A DNA stretch of 64,000 nucleotides from Adineta ricciae (Eukaryota > Rotifera > Eurotatoria > Adinetida > Adinetidae): the NCBI GenBank assembly GCA_905250025.1, contig CAJNOJ010000008.1, forward strand, positions 434,001 to 498,000. Direction: 5' to 3'. The notes under the pieces are model-generated. The model was not told the DNA's origin. It saw nothing but the letters and a program-made list of their open reading frames with translations, and did not search any database. This document shows positions 1 to 11,587 of the stretch, one piece after another (position 1 is the stretch's first letter; each line of letters begins with the position of its first letter). A program made the position numbers and the translations under genes.

Positions 1-1
1 A

Positions 2-373
2 CATCCCACACAACCCATACATATCTTGACACCAATCGATCATCGTTCATTACAATTTGCACATTATACCACAGCGAATATATTTTCTCAACCTCCTACA
101 CCTTCTTATACGGTGGCATCGACACCATCATTATCCTCACGTATCAGCAATATTCTTCAACCAACATTAACGAACGATTCCTTATCGATGTTTCATAACA
201 AACGACATGACAGTGAAGAAGAAAAACACGTTCAACAACCGATCGACTCAAGCAAACAATCGACTGGACAATTACCGTTTAAAAAACGACGCTATACTGG
301 TCACCAAACACGAATGGCTAATGTTCACAATGATGATGATGATGATGTATCTGATGAATCTGTGAAAAAGTAA
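2..373 (+). CDS. C-terminal exon of an unrecognised protein (5' end outside window)
   Basis: An open frame runs from the window edge to a TAA at 371-373, about 123 codons. The product is Ser/Thr/Gln-rich and low in complexity. It has a basic patch (FKKRRY) that could act as a nuclear signal, followed by an acidic run of five Asp just before the end. I do not recognise the family. The frame is open at position 2, so this is probably the last coding exon of a gene lying to the left. The composition suggests a disordered tail, perhaps of a nuclear protein, but that is inference. A short unrelated ORF on the opposite strand overlaps it and was not accepted. Confidence 0.55.
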   Translation, partial: HPTQPIHILTPIDHRSLQFAHYTTANIFSQPPTPSYTVASTPSLSSRISNILQPTLTNDSLSMFHNKRHDSEEEKHVQQPIDSSKQSTGQLPFKKRRYTGHQTRMANVHNDDDDDVSDESVKK

Positions 374-757
374 TTCTATTTTTCTATCTGCGTACGTTCT
401 TGTTAATTGTAAATAGTGTGCGTATTTTTCTAAGTCATTTTCTTTGCTTTTCTTTTCTTTCGAGTGGACCTTTTTTATTTTGCTGTTTTCTTTCAGAGCA
501 ATCAATATTTTTATGAACATTCATATATATCTATACATACCTGTGTAAATACGTTTTTTTTTGACAATAAGTCTGATGTAATGAGTTATGCTTCTATCAA
601 GAAGGAGTAATTGTGCGACCGGTGTATCAAATAAACCAGAAAGTGATAATATTTTTGTTTTTCCGCAGATGATAAAGTTGTGACGAATGTTTTGAAAAGA
701 TGATTGTTTTTTTTCTCGGGATTCGTTTCAGATTTTCGTTTTATTTAAAGTCAATCT
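374..757. other. Intergenic: 3' UTR of the first gene and 5' region of GTF2H3
   Basis: I see no coding signal. The segment is T-rich. It ends with a pyrimidine-rich tract and TTTCAG at 726-731, about 26 nt before the GTF2H3 start. No matching upstream donor exon is evident, so this could be a spliced-leader trans-splice acceptor. Confidence 0.5.
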
Positions 758-1681
758 ATGTCGGCATCAGTCAAATATCTCGTTGTCATCATCGATCTAA
801 ATCCAATCTACTGGGCTGACAAAGTCTCAGCATCGAATACGTTAAATTTTAAACAATATCTTAATACGATTATCCAGTTTTGCAATGCATACATTGCTTT
901 CGACATCAACCATCGTTTGATTATAATCGGCTGTTCGAATAACGAAACATATTTTCTCTATCCTGATCCAGTCAACGAATCTTTGATTATTCCAACTGTG
1001 ACTAAAACGAATCTGTTCGAACAGCTATTCGTTGTCGATCGGGTAGTGGAAAACAATCTGAAAAATTTCATTCGTGATGGCTCATCGACAAGTCAATCAG
1101 TGGGTTCAATGATAACCATGGCCTTGACGCAAGCTCTTTGCTATATCAATCGTATCATACGAGATACTTTAGCAGGAGAGAAGAATTCGTTTCGAATCTT
1201 GATTATTCAGACAACAAATGATACATCGAAACAATATATGAATTTCATGAATGCCGTGTTCACATCAGAGAAGCTCAATGTACCTATTGACGGTTGTATT
1301 CTTAACAATGAATCCAGTCTTTTACAACAAGCTTGTAAGTTCCGTGACGTGAATACGTTTTAATACACAAGAGATTTTTGTTGTACAGGCGATTTAACAT
1401 CAGGAATCTACCTTCGTGTACCAGATCCAAATGGGCTATTGCAATATTTACTATGGCTTTATTTAACAGACAAGGAACTTCGTAAAATGCTGGCATTGCC
1501 GACGAAAATGGCTGTCGATTATCGTCCAGCATGTTTTTGTCATCATAAACTAATTGATACCGGTTATGTTTGTTCGGTGTGCTTATCGATCTATTGTGAT
1601 AATACTTCAGCATGTTCAACATGTCGCTCAGCATTTGATGCTAATGGATCTACGGACGGGTCGAAACGACCACTGAGATAA
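758..1681 (+). CDS. GTF2H3: General transcription factor IIH subunit 3 (p34/Tfb4)
   Basis: Two exons, 758-1334 and 1389-1681, are joined across a 54-nt GT...AG intron and give about 289 residues, close to the roughly 300 usual for the family. The N-terminal two thirds is the von Willebrand-like Tfb4 fold, with a hydrophobic first strand (LVVIIDLNP). The C-terminal part keeps the conserved VDYR-ACFCH segment and a cysteine-rich zinc ribbon with CxxC pairs (GYVCSVC, CSTC). In known systems this protein is a core TFIIH subunit that contacts p44 and works in transcription initiation and nucleotide excision repair in the nucleus. The start was chosen as the first ATG of the conserved frame; a TTTCAG acceptor lies about 26 nt before it. 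The next gene starts about 146 nt downstream on the same strand. Confidence 0.93.
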
Positions 1682-1827
1682 ATAATCATGAATCTTTTTT
1701 GTTCATTGTGATTGAATTTAATAGGAAAATACATTAGAAAATAAGATACAGTGATCACATATTGTCCTTGTAAATCATCACGCAAGTATTTCTTTTCGAA
1801 TTCTTCTAGATCCAGGAAATTTTACTC

Positions 1828-4738
1828 ATGGCAACTGATGAACCATTCCAAACAGATAATACAGCCTTAGGTGATTTAGAGAGTGAACAACTCTATCTCG
1901 AAGTAATCCGATTTTCCATCGAGTGTAGATGTTCAGCAATATTTTCATTTCATAGGCGGCAAATATTCTACAAAAACTGCAATTAGATAAACCTGCCGAA
2001 GAAGATTGGTCTTTAGATGACATGGAAGGTAGATGATTCTTCGATTTACAGTAAAAATTCATTTTGTGTCGTTCTAGCTCATATCGAAGAGAATCTACAA
2101 GATCAATTTGTTCAAGAAGCACTCACTCAGGCAATGAGTTCTATCAGAATCATTCTCGTCTTCAACGATTGTTTCTTCTAGGACATCGATCTAGCGCAAT
2201 ATTCCGAACAGATCGAAGAAAAACTACAGACAAATGAAAAAGCTTTCGTGCAAAACTGTATGTGTCATTCACTTGTTCATGTTCAATAAATCATCTTTCT
2301 TTCCTCTTGAGCAGTCATTAGTGAGGCAAACAATATCGCCAACCTTCATATGCAAATAACTTCATGCGATAAGATTCTTGAGGTAAACTCGCATTTGACA
2401 CAGCGATGTATTCGACTTTCCATTTCTTTAGTCGATGGATCATATGTTGAAAAATTTTCAGAGCAATTTAGCGAATATTAGCAACGAGATTCGTCACTTA
2501 CAGCAATATTCTGCGGAATTGAATATTAAGAAGAAGAATCGAGAACTTGTACGAGGACAATTAACTCAAGTAGTCGATGAAATGGTTGTACCGCAATCGA
2601 TGATCCAGTAGGGATACGCTTTCTACCGATATCCGTATAGTTCATCATGTCTTTGCAGAATCATTATGGACACTTCAGTCACAAACCGAGAATTTCTCGA
2701 ACAACTTCACGAGTTAAGTCACAAGATCAAGTTCGTTAAAGAACAATCATTTCATGATGCAATTGCCTGTCAAGATGTCCAAGAAGTGTTGGAAAAGCTG
2801 AGAATTAAAGTAAGTTCTCCTCGAAAAGTATTTGTCATTTAACTCATTGATACATTCATAGGCAATCAGCAAAATTCGTGCATTTATCTTAGATAAAATC
2901 TATCAATTTCGTCGTCCGATGGCTAACTATGAACTTCCCCAGAATGCTCTCTTAGGAAATCGATTCTACTATGAATTCTTGCTGACAAATGATCGACATA
3001 TAGCCGATGAAATTCGACGAGAATATTTAGATACACTGAGTAAAGTTTATTTCTCCTACTTCAAAGCATATTCGAGTAAACTGATGAAACTTCAAGTAAA
3101 TTGTTTGATCTCATATACGACAAATCTTTATTCACTTGTAATGTCTTCAGTTGGATGATAAACCAGATAAAGACGATATGCTTGGTGCTGATGATCGACC
3201 TCGTTCGAATCTTTCATTCTTCTCTACCACTGCTCGTGTAAGTAAAACATATATGAATTTCTTCTCTGAGGATTTTCTCATTTCGTTTAAAGCCAAATCT
3301 AAAACAACGCGCAACGGTCTTCAGTTTGGGTAATCGCGATTGCGTTCTCAAACAAGAACTCGAAGCACCGATCATCATTCCTCATGCTCAACAAAAAATC
3401 GAAGTCAAAGTAATGCTTTAACGATTCCTTCTCATTCATCTTTGTTCGTCTTTTCAGTATCCATATGAATATCTATTCCGTAGTGAACAATACGCCTTAT
3501 TAGACAATTGCTGCCGAGAATACTTATTCCTTTGTGATTTTTTCATGTTACAAAATCGAACAGCGCCGGAGTTTTTCATGGACATTTTCGATAAAACCTT
3601 TAAATTAATATACAAAGGTGTTGAAACTTATGTCGCCGATTCCTACGATCCAATCGCAATTCTACTCTGCATGCATATCGTCTATCGATACCAAGTGATT
3701 GCCAATAAACGAAATGTGCCAATACTAAACAAGTAAAGTTTGCACTGAAAATTGTTGTTCGAAAGAACTGAATTGTTCTATTTAGATTTCATATTACATT
3801 AATACAACTGTTCGAAAATCGTTTTGAAATCGTCATGAAAGCGAATATTGATAGTGTGCAGCGTGTTGAACCTCACAAATTTTCTTCAATTGAATTGAAT
3901 CCACATTTTGTAAGCTACTTTCGAAAAGAAAACGTTTGACAGAAGATGCCAACTTTTGCTTCTAGATCGTCCGACGTTATGCAGAATTCTCCGCGGCAGT
4001 AACGCGATTAAATGAAGAATTTTCCAATGAGAAAATCTCAACACTAATGACACGCTTACAGGCAGAAATTCTGAATTTGATCCTTCGTATGGCAAAAGAG
4101 TTTCCACAAAGGAAAGAACAATTAATATTCATAATTAACAATTACGATTTAATGTTATCAGTTCTAACGGTAAAGTACGATGAGATCGATGGATTAATTA
4201 TCTCGATTCGTGTATTTCTAGGCGTATACAAGTGAAGATTCTCCTGAGTGTGATGCTATTAAAGGTCTACTTCGTGATCGAATCGATGAATATGTGAAAG
4301 AAGTTTTGATTCCATATTTTTCTCCATTGATTTCCTTCGTTCGGGACAGTGATCAACTTCTCTCGGATGGTAATGTTAAACAATTAGAAAGTATGTTCAA
4401 CGATTTCTTCGTCGATAGACCGACCGATATGTCTTTTTGTAGATAAACTCACGATTATAAGTAAATTATTCACTGGCGACTTCAAGAAAACATTCGATTT
4501 GATTCATAACGACGTCATTCGCTCGTTTCCGTCCCTTAAACTAAGTCAACCAATCCTAAAGGAAGTTTTCACGCAATTTCTATCCTATTACCATGAATTT
4601 CAACGTTTGCTTTCCACAAATACAAATCTAAAGACGGCATCGGCAAATATTCCTCTACCCAATCTTCATCAGTTAATGGTCGAAATAAAAAAATTCAAAT
4701 TACCCTTCGATGGTGAGCAATTTAAACCCCGTTCTTAG
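1828..4738 (+). CDS. VPS52: VPS52, GARP/EARP tethering complex subunit
   Basis: Fifteen exons can be joined in frame (1828-1902, 1956-2028, 2078-2130, 2182-2257, 2315-2382, 2432-2607, 2659-2809, 2862-3095, 3151-3237, 3293-3409, 3458-3732, 3786-3909, 3966-4169, 4222-4390, 4443-4738). They give 725 residues, essentially the length of human VPS52. Conserved stretches include the Sac2 core (YLDTLSKVYFSYFKAYSSKL), the ELEAPIIIPH segment, the LDNCCREYLF segment and the C-terminal HHLMVEIKK-like motif (HQLMVEIKKFK). VPS52 is a coiled-coil CATCHR subunit shared by GARP and EARP, which tether endosome-derived vesicles at the trans-Golgi or recycling endosomes. The introns are 42-60 nt. The intron after exon 3 appears to use a GC donor. 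A TCTAG acceptor lies 18 nt before the start. Confidence 0.93.
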
Positions 4739-4792
4739 TGTTGTTTATTTATTTCTTTATGTCTTAATGTATGATTTTCTTTCGTCTTGAGA

Positions 4793-4798
4793 AATAAA
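4793..4798 (+). terminator. Polyadenylation signal AATAAA, VPS52
   Basis: A canonical AATAAA lies 54 nt past the VPS52 stop. It falls within the 77-nt gap shared with the convergent RBM24-like gene. Confidence 0.6.
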
Positions 4799-4815
4799 AA
4801 GCGATTTATTACAAA

Positions 4816-6420
4816 TTAGAGTTGATTATAATTCGGCCAATGTAATTGTTGTCCTGTTGCTGCGGATGTTGAATCGAATAAAGCTGTTGTCCCGTCAAAT
4901 ATTGTTTGAGATGCTGATAATGTTCCTGGATTCGTCAATGTCGCTGTCAGATTTGTATTTGATGTTGTTGCGGCGGCAGACAGACTCGCGAGATTATATT
5001 GAGAGAATATATTCGTTGGCCACGCAGCGGCTGTTCCGTTTGTTGCCGATGTGATAAAAACAGGTTGCTGGAGAGTAGATTGTTGAGTTAATGGATAGTA
5101 AACCACATTGGAGCTAAAGAAACAAACAGAAGAATGAGATAAGGACAGATAAAGTTTTGCGTTTCTATTATTCTTTGAGTTGAAAATATGAAAGGTACTA
5201 TGATCGAAGTCAAACCAAATGCAAAAGAGAGCCAAAAACACAAACACAAACAAATTGCACACATATTGGGATAGAGAGAGCTTGAATTTAAATTTGTGGG
5301 AAACAAAATCAAGAAAGTCATTACACTCAGTTGGATATTTTATCAACAGACACACGTAACAAACAAACAATGCAAATGACCAAACCAAAAACATCAAATA
5401 ATAACACAAGCACCTTTTTTTTACATTCATTCAACTGTTCATCCGTTGGCAGCACTTTGTATTAGCCTATAGAGACAGAAGAAAGGAAAGAAGAGAAGTA
5501 TGTCGTATTTATCATCGTCCTTTTCTTTCATATCCAAATGAAATTTGCGAGAAAAAGGTAAGTTCTGTTTATCTAACTTTCAGTCGACTGTCTCTTCTAT
5601 TGTTTCTCTCAGCCGTTGGCAGAAAATGCTCTTCTGTCATTATTCTATTGAATGAAGATGTTTTTTCTCCCGATGTCTCATTTTGTTTCAATTCGATCAA
5701 AGAACAAGGGCAAACAGAACAAGACGAGAAGCCTAGTCGATCTCGAGAGGAGAAAAAGACAATTAAAAATAAAGCAACGGCTTCCTTCTCAGCACAAAAA
5801 ATCAAATCTATATGCAAAATCATACATGTCATTACATTTGCATTCAATCGAAATGAAACAATATCGCTTCTTAATAAGTGATAATTATATACATACGGAT
5901 AGGCAGCAGCCGTTGATTGATAAGTAGGCATACGAGCAAGTAAACTATAACTAACTAGAAGAACCAATCGAGATGATTAGTGAAATGTGTTTCTCAATGA
6001 TCAATGAAAAATTGTTGAACATACATGGTAGCGTTGCAGCGCGATTCTTTGCACCAAGATAAGCGAGATTTACATTGGCACGACGGCCGTCAATGGTTGG
6101 ATTTGGATCTTTAACAGCTGCTTCAGCTTCTTCACGACGTGACATTGTTACCTAAATAACAGATTCTATGTTGATAAATCATTCAAATCTTTACGTACGA
6201 ATCCATAGCCACGTGATTTCTTTGTATTTCGATCTGTGATTACAACAGCTTCTTCGATATCTCCGAATTTAGAAAAAAATGCCCGTAAAGTCTCATCCGT
6301 TGTGTGATAAGGTAAACCTGAAACAAGACACAAGAGTGCTATTTGGAACTGCTCGATTGTTACCCTACCTCCGACGAATATCTTTGTAAATGTTGTATCT
6401 GCTTGAAGATTTGCTTGCAT
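4816..6420 (-). CDS. RBM24/RBM38-like single-RRM RNA-binding protein
   Basis: Five exons on the minus strand (6420-6369, 6317-6199, 6151-6025, 5954-5897, 5113-4816) give 217 residues; vertebrate RBM24 has about 236. Residues 10-90 form one RRM with RNP2 (KIFVGG) and RNP1 ([10 protein letters not shown]), followed by the family segment ([15 protein letters not shown]). The rest is an Ala/Thr/Gln/Tyr-rich tail ending LHWPNYNQL. The family, which includes C. elegans SUP-12, controls splicing and mRNA stability through GU-rich sites, often in muscle. The fourth intron is long for this window (about 780 nt); the others are about 50 nt. The exon-4 donor was placed at 5896 because only that choice keeps the tail in frame. 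A CTTTAG acceptor about 16 nt before the ATG may be a trans-splice site. The gene is tail to tail with VPS52. Confidence 0.88.
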
Positions 6421-7145
6421 TGATGATTGTTTCTTACTAAAGTTAAGTGAAATTTCAGCCCGAAAGTTATCTAGAAATAAGATGAATGGGTTCGATTATG
6501 AGAACAAATTCCTGCTGTTGTTAGTGATTGTCGCATAAGACTCAATCATATTCGTACATCGATCTGTCTCAATTTTGTGATAAGGAAAGGAAATTGTCTA
6601 ACGAAAAATCATTCGTGCTCACCAAACAGTTTACAGAAGTAAAAGTGAAGTGTACACTTTCTTTTTTTTGTGTCTTGAGAGCTACTCTCTTATATAAACA
6701 AAACGTACATATTGAAGGCTTTCTTCTCGCTTTCTCTTTCGTCTTTCTCTCATCAGAAATGACACGAACGAAAACGAACCAATGAAATTTTCGTGCGAAA
6801 ATATAAGACACTCGCGTGCTTAAACTCGATGAAATCAAACGATTGATATTCTTTTCACACTGACTATGTTCCATTCTTTGTGTCGACTGTGGAATAAGGT
6901 GATCTAGGGACTTTATTTTGACAGGTCAGTTTATGCTTGATTAGACATATTCTGTACTTAGAATTTTCAATAGAGTTCTTTCCGAATCGTACATTCTATT
7001 AATTGTTCATAAAAATATGCATAAATTGTCATCGAAGGAGGAAAGAGAACTTCGTGTTTAGAGTAGAACTTTTTGTATAATAGAACAAAAAAAGTTTGTT
7101 GTTTTTTATTTGGAATTGTGTACGTTTGGTACAATTGTCTTGTTT

Positions 7146-7780
7146 TTATTTATTTGTACGGTCATAGCTCATGTGTTTTTGTGACGATGATGATGTATCA
7201 TGTAGAACTCCATCAGTAGCCAGTTGAGCAGTATAATTCGGTGATTGTAAACTTAAGTCGATATATCGTGCACCATCGATTGTTGCTGTCGAACGAATAT
7301 TCGGCGGTTTAGATAGGATATTACTTGATATAACTGATGCTTGAGGTGGACGATTGCCACCCATACTAACCGCAATGTTGATTTCCATGACACATGTGCG
7401 TGGATTTCCATCTCCTGGACGACGTGTGGGATCGACGATTATATTAGCTGTCGGTACACGTCGTGAGTAATCACTACTGCGTCGCTCGATCTCTTGTTGA
7501 TTGGAATATTGATCGTCGCGACTTCGTTGGATGCTTTCATAAGCACTATCTTTCGTTCGGCGTAGATCATCTTCTCGTCGTCGATTAGGTGTCAGTGAAC
7601 TATCAAAAGTTTGTCTATCAGATGTATGTAAGTCGTCTGATGGTCTGACGAGTCTCGAAACAGTTGGATTTTCTGAGCGAAATTCGTATCGATTATCTGG
7701 ATTGCTGTCTGAAGAAGATGAATTCATAGTTCCGAAAGTATCATTATCTCTCGTCACTTACTTCTCGGTGTATATGCCAT
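7146..7780 (-). CDS. Unrecognised disordered protein, Arg/Ser/Asp-rich
   Basis: The best model joins a short first exon (7780-7762, starting MAYTPR) to 7708-7146 across a 53-nt GT...AG intron, giving about 193 residues. The open frame that runs through the intron and starts at 7757 is probably only intron read-through. The N-terminal 100 residues are rich in Arg, Ser, Asp and Gln (runs such as RRRED, RSSDYSRR) and look disordered. The C-terminal half has a more ordered hydrophobic patch (CVMEINIAVSMGG) and ends in a Ser-rich tail. No domain was recognised. The stop codon lies inside AATAAATAAA, so the poly(A) signal overlaps the end of the gene. More 5' exons could exist upstream. Confidence 0.6.
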
Positions 7781-8923
7781 TGGGAAGAATGCGTGCTCGT
7801 GCAGATGTGTTTGAATTTAAAAAAGACTTGACGTAGGTACCGAAGGAATGTCGATATATGAAATAAAAATGATCTCCACCATAAAGAACACTACAAAAGG
7901 TATATACATACCACAGCGACAATAAAAAATACTGACGCCCCGTCGTTTTTTATTTTACGAAGAAAAAAAAATTCCGACGAAGATAAGCAATGATTTGTCA
8001 TCCTACTCCTCAAATATTCGTGCATACTTACCTACGAAGGTGTGCAATTTATTGATGTAAAAGAATCTTTTAAGACGTTTAACTCATATTTAGAAAAACA
8101 ACGATATTTTCTTCGAAAGAAAAGAAAAACTCAATCAAATTAATTGATGCCTTCGAGAATTTCGTTCGACCATCGACGATAAAATCGTTTGAGAATGAGA
8201 GTTTCAAGCAGTATATCAACTTTCGTCTCAAATTACAAGTAACATTTTATGACACGACTTATATCTTTATAAGCTGTTGTTGTTGTTGTTGTTCGGCATA
8301 TTACTTTAACTTGTATTTCACATTTTGTTTTTTATTCGTGAATCTGAATCTGATCAAATACGAAGTGAAAATTTATTTCGTTGGCAAGATATCTTCGACA
8401 GTTGTCTGAGATTAGTACGAAAAGAAACACTTGTGAGAATATAATCATCAAGGCCATTCGTATGGAGATGAATTTCTTTTCAAAAGTTCACGAACCGTAA
8501 TCCAGTGCGCGAAATCGTGATGATGTTCACAAAGAAGCACTCGTTCAACACACATCATACTTTGTTTTTCTTCGATTGAAGACATGCCAGATGACATTGT
8601 TGTTTATCGATGTAAACGAATCTTGGTTAAATTGATTATTTTCTATTCATTCGAAGAAATCTTCTGTCTCAATTGATTACAATACTTTCATTCATAAATA
8701 TCGTTCAAGGCTTTCGATTGTCACAACGAACCACTTCAGATTACATGTTCGCTTTTAACTAGTTTTCTTCATGTCACAACCTTGAACTTCTTTTATCTTA
8801 ATGCATCGTATTGAATCTATGATCAAATTTAGTCAATTAAAGTCTGATTAATCCATCTATGAATGTTTTTATTTAATAAAAAGAGAGAGACAGAGAGAGA
8901 GACAGAGATCTGAATAAACTAAA
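7781..8923. other. Intergenic, A+T-rich
   Basis: No gene was recognised. It contains a (GTT)n run at about 8276-8295 and an AG-rich run with repeated GAGAGA at 8880-8910, just past the 3' end of the Dexras-like gene. Confidence 0.5.
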
Positions 8924-9768
8924 TTATTGCTGTGCACAACTATGTCGTTTACTACCGGTACGTTGGTCTTTACTTTCGGAAACACTTGGGTCTGAAGAAC
9001 GACGAATTACATCGGGACTAAGTGTCATGTTAATATTGGCTAAATGAAGTAACATTCGAAATGTGTTCAAAACGGTTTCGCGTTGACAACATGTGGTTTC
9101 GACAAATGTTGAATGCCATTGATCGCGTACAATACGTTCAGCATAATCTCGTGTTATAACACGATCATTCGGCTCGACATCACATTTATTACCAACAATA
9201 ACCATGGGTATTGCACGTTCTGTATCGCCTTTGATTTCATAAACAAGTTGTCGCATCTGTTGTGCGAAATCGAATGAGTAGGCATCATCGATCGCATAGA
9301 CAATAAGAAACGCATCACCATGAGCGATCGCAAGACGTCTCATTACGGGAAATTCATCAATACCAGCCGTGTCTAAGATTTCCAGAGTAATTCGACGATC
9401 GACAAGTACTAGCTCAATGCGATGCATTTCATCAACAGTTTCTTTGTGATCCGGGAGGAATTTCTCTTGAAGAAATTGTTGACACAAACATGTTTTACCT
9501 GCAATCATTCGACGAGCGTAGAAAGAAAAGAGAACTTTATGAATAGGAAGTCATTTTACTCACCAACTTTCGTTGCGCCAAGGACAACTATCCGAAGTTT
9601 TTCTTCATTAGTCTCCGGATCGATTGTTATTGAACGCTTACTATGCAAATGATGCCGTTGATGATGACCAGTTTTGTAATACCGACGACTGGCTGTTGGT
9701 GTCGATAAAGGAACTTGATCAGCTTCGAGCATTGACGTCGAAATTTCATTTGTCAGATCTGATTTCAT
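8924..9768 (-). CDS. Ras-superfamily GTPase, Dexras/Rhes (RASD)-like
   Basis: Two exons (9768-9564 and 9498-8924) give about 259 residues. The intron splits the P-loop GATKVGKT. A 60-residue basic, His-rich N-terminal extension precedes the G domain. G1 is GATKVGKT, G4 is NKCD and G5 is ETTCC. G3 is DTAGIDEF, so the position of the catalytic Gln of Ras is Ile. The segment FPVMRRLAIAHGDAFLIVY and the later LSPDVIRR resemble RASD1/RASD2, which also lack this Gln. The C-terminus is basic and ends CAQQ, a possible farnesylation box. The family are membrane-bound small G proteins with low intrinsic GTPase activity that modulate heterotrimeric G-protein signalling. The orthology call is tentative; it could be another divergent Ras-like subfamily. 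Confidence 0.75.
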
Positions 9769-10682
9769 CCGTTACATCAAGTCCAGCTAAGTAGTAATAC
9801 GATGTGCGTGTTCAGTCAATACTGATTGACAACGACCTGATGACAATTAGATGAAATATATCTATATTTCTATATAGACATAGATAAGAAGGAAAATGAG
9901 AGAGAGAGAGAGGGAGGGAGAAAACAAAAAATGATGGTTGTAGGAAAAGCTCTTCTTCATTTTTTCTCGTGCTTTTTTCTTGCTTTCGTCTTTTCTTCTT
10001 GCTTGCCATTCATTCCAATACTTTTATGGCACACATCTGCCTATTACAATTAACACATTTAACTTAAATGTTATCTTTTCTCTTCCGTTGTTGTCTTCTA
10101 CTTTGACTGCTATCTCGAGCGACTAAGGTGACAGACACCTGTGACATTGTATATATTTATTAATATGTTCATTAATCAACTGATTAGCAAAAATGCCGTA
10201 TGAATTAAGTTTCTTTCTTTTTTCTGCCAACGTCTGTCTGTTATTACACGGAGAAAACTGCCGAATAAGAGTGATGACTATCATTCGACTAATTATAACC
10301 TCGAGTAATATTAACTTATTCGTAATAAGAAAGAAACGATCTTCAGCCATCGAGCAATGTCGACATTTTGCTAACGAAACGTAAATCAAAAGATTTAATC
10401 AGGCATGTAATGCCAGATTTACTTTGAACATTGATTAACCGACAGTATATGACAAGAAGCAGTCGGTCGATTTGACTGATAGATGAGATTTTCTTCGAAC
10501 ACTTTACCGAGATAGAATTACAAACTAGTCTTAGGCAATATTATTCCCATCACGTCGTTGAACTTGGTGAGAACTTGAATAAATATTCTTGGATAATTTG
10601 TGAGATGCATCTATGTGCTTTTTATCGACGATGTGATTTTATTATGATTGATCAAACTGAACTTAGCCTCACAAGAGATTTT
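9769..10682. other. Intergenic, no gene seen
   Basis: A+T-rich, with a GA-rich run at 9896-9918. Short ORFs on both strands show no recognisable protein and no consistent splice sites. Confidence 0.45.
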
Positions 10683-11335
10683 CTATTCCATTTCACATGA
10701 TTGTTCGATCAGTTTGGCCATTTTATCAATTAAATATTCATGAGAAACATCAAATGTTTCAATGTCAATCTCCTGATTGGATTTGCCGATTTGTTCATAT
10801 AATTTCATCGCTATGTTATGTGGACAGGCGAAATAATCTTGTTTGCTTAATATATGTTCTTTATAGAATTTACACGTGCAAAAATTACTCGAAGTTAATG
10901 TATAAACTGGAACTTGATTCTTATTTGCCTGAAATTGATAAAGTCGGCGAAGATGATCGCCAGTCGTATGAAAGATATTCAGCCGTTTTGTATGTCTGAG
11001 AAGATTAATTGCTTGGAGAAGAATTTCATAACCATAGAAAAGTGCTAAACCTATTGAAGAAAGAAATCAAAACTGTTTATCGGTCATTTTGGTCGAATTA
11101 ATTGATTAAGGGCAAGTTCTTTCGTGCATATCTTGAAATTCACCGTCTCGAACGCGAACGTCGAGTCGGGAATTCGAGGAACTTTGTGCTTCATGATCAG
11201 CAATTAGAAATGTCTGTATGCAATCAAGGAGAACAGATCACCTTTCATTATTTTGTCATCGATTATGTTCAATTCATCGTATGTTTTGGCAACTTCATTT
11301 AGTAAAGCACGCTCAACACTGAGAAGACAGTTCAT
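10683..11335 (-). CDS. ZSWIM7: ZSWIM7/SWS1, SWIM-type zinc-finger recombination factor
   Basis: Two exons, 11335-11242 and 11050-10683, join in frame and give 153 residues; human ZSWIM7 has 140. The second exon lacks an early ATG in the right frame. The decisive feature is the SWIM signature: CxC (FCTCKF) about 20 residues after a strand ending VYTLTSSN, then CxH (ACPHNIAMKLYEQ). The N-terminal part (VERALLNEVAKTYDEL, ALFYGYEILLQAINLL) aligns with the family's helical start and its LFG...ALDLVDR stretch. SWS1 forms a complex with a Rad51 paralogue-like partner (SWSAP1 in animals) and promotes Rad51 filament formation in homologous recombination. The intron is about 190 nt, and a TTTTAG acceptor directly abuts the start ATG. 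Confidence 0.82.
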
Positions 11336-11587
11336 CTAAAAGAAAAAGCATAGGTAGATTTGCTGATCGGATTATCTATGTCGTCAGTTGTTTCTTTCTT
11401 TTTTTTACATATAGAAGATGAAAATTGAACTCGCGAAGTTTCATTAAATGTGTCGTATGGTTGATGACTTCAGCTTCCTAAACGTTTATTTCGAAAAGAA
11501 AATCACACACTTAATAGCTACGCAGGGAACAAAAATAAGGAACCGGAAAAGGGGTGATAATAATAGTCTTCTTAGTTCAATATCAAT

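Noticed and set aside
5600..5967. ORFs on both strands inside the long RBM24-like intron
   Set aside because: No family features. Only the short piece 5954-5897 on the minus strand is needed as an exon.
8276..8295. (GTT)n, (GA)n, (TG)n and (GAT)n runs as possible CRISPR or satellite arrays
   Set aside because: Simple microsatellites only; no spacer-repeat structure.
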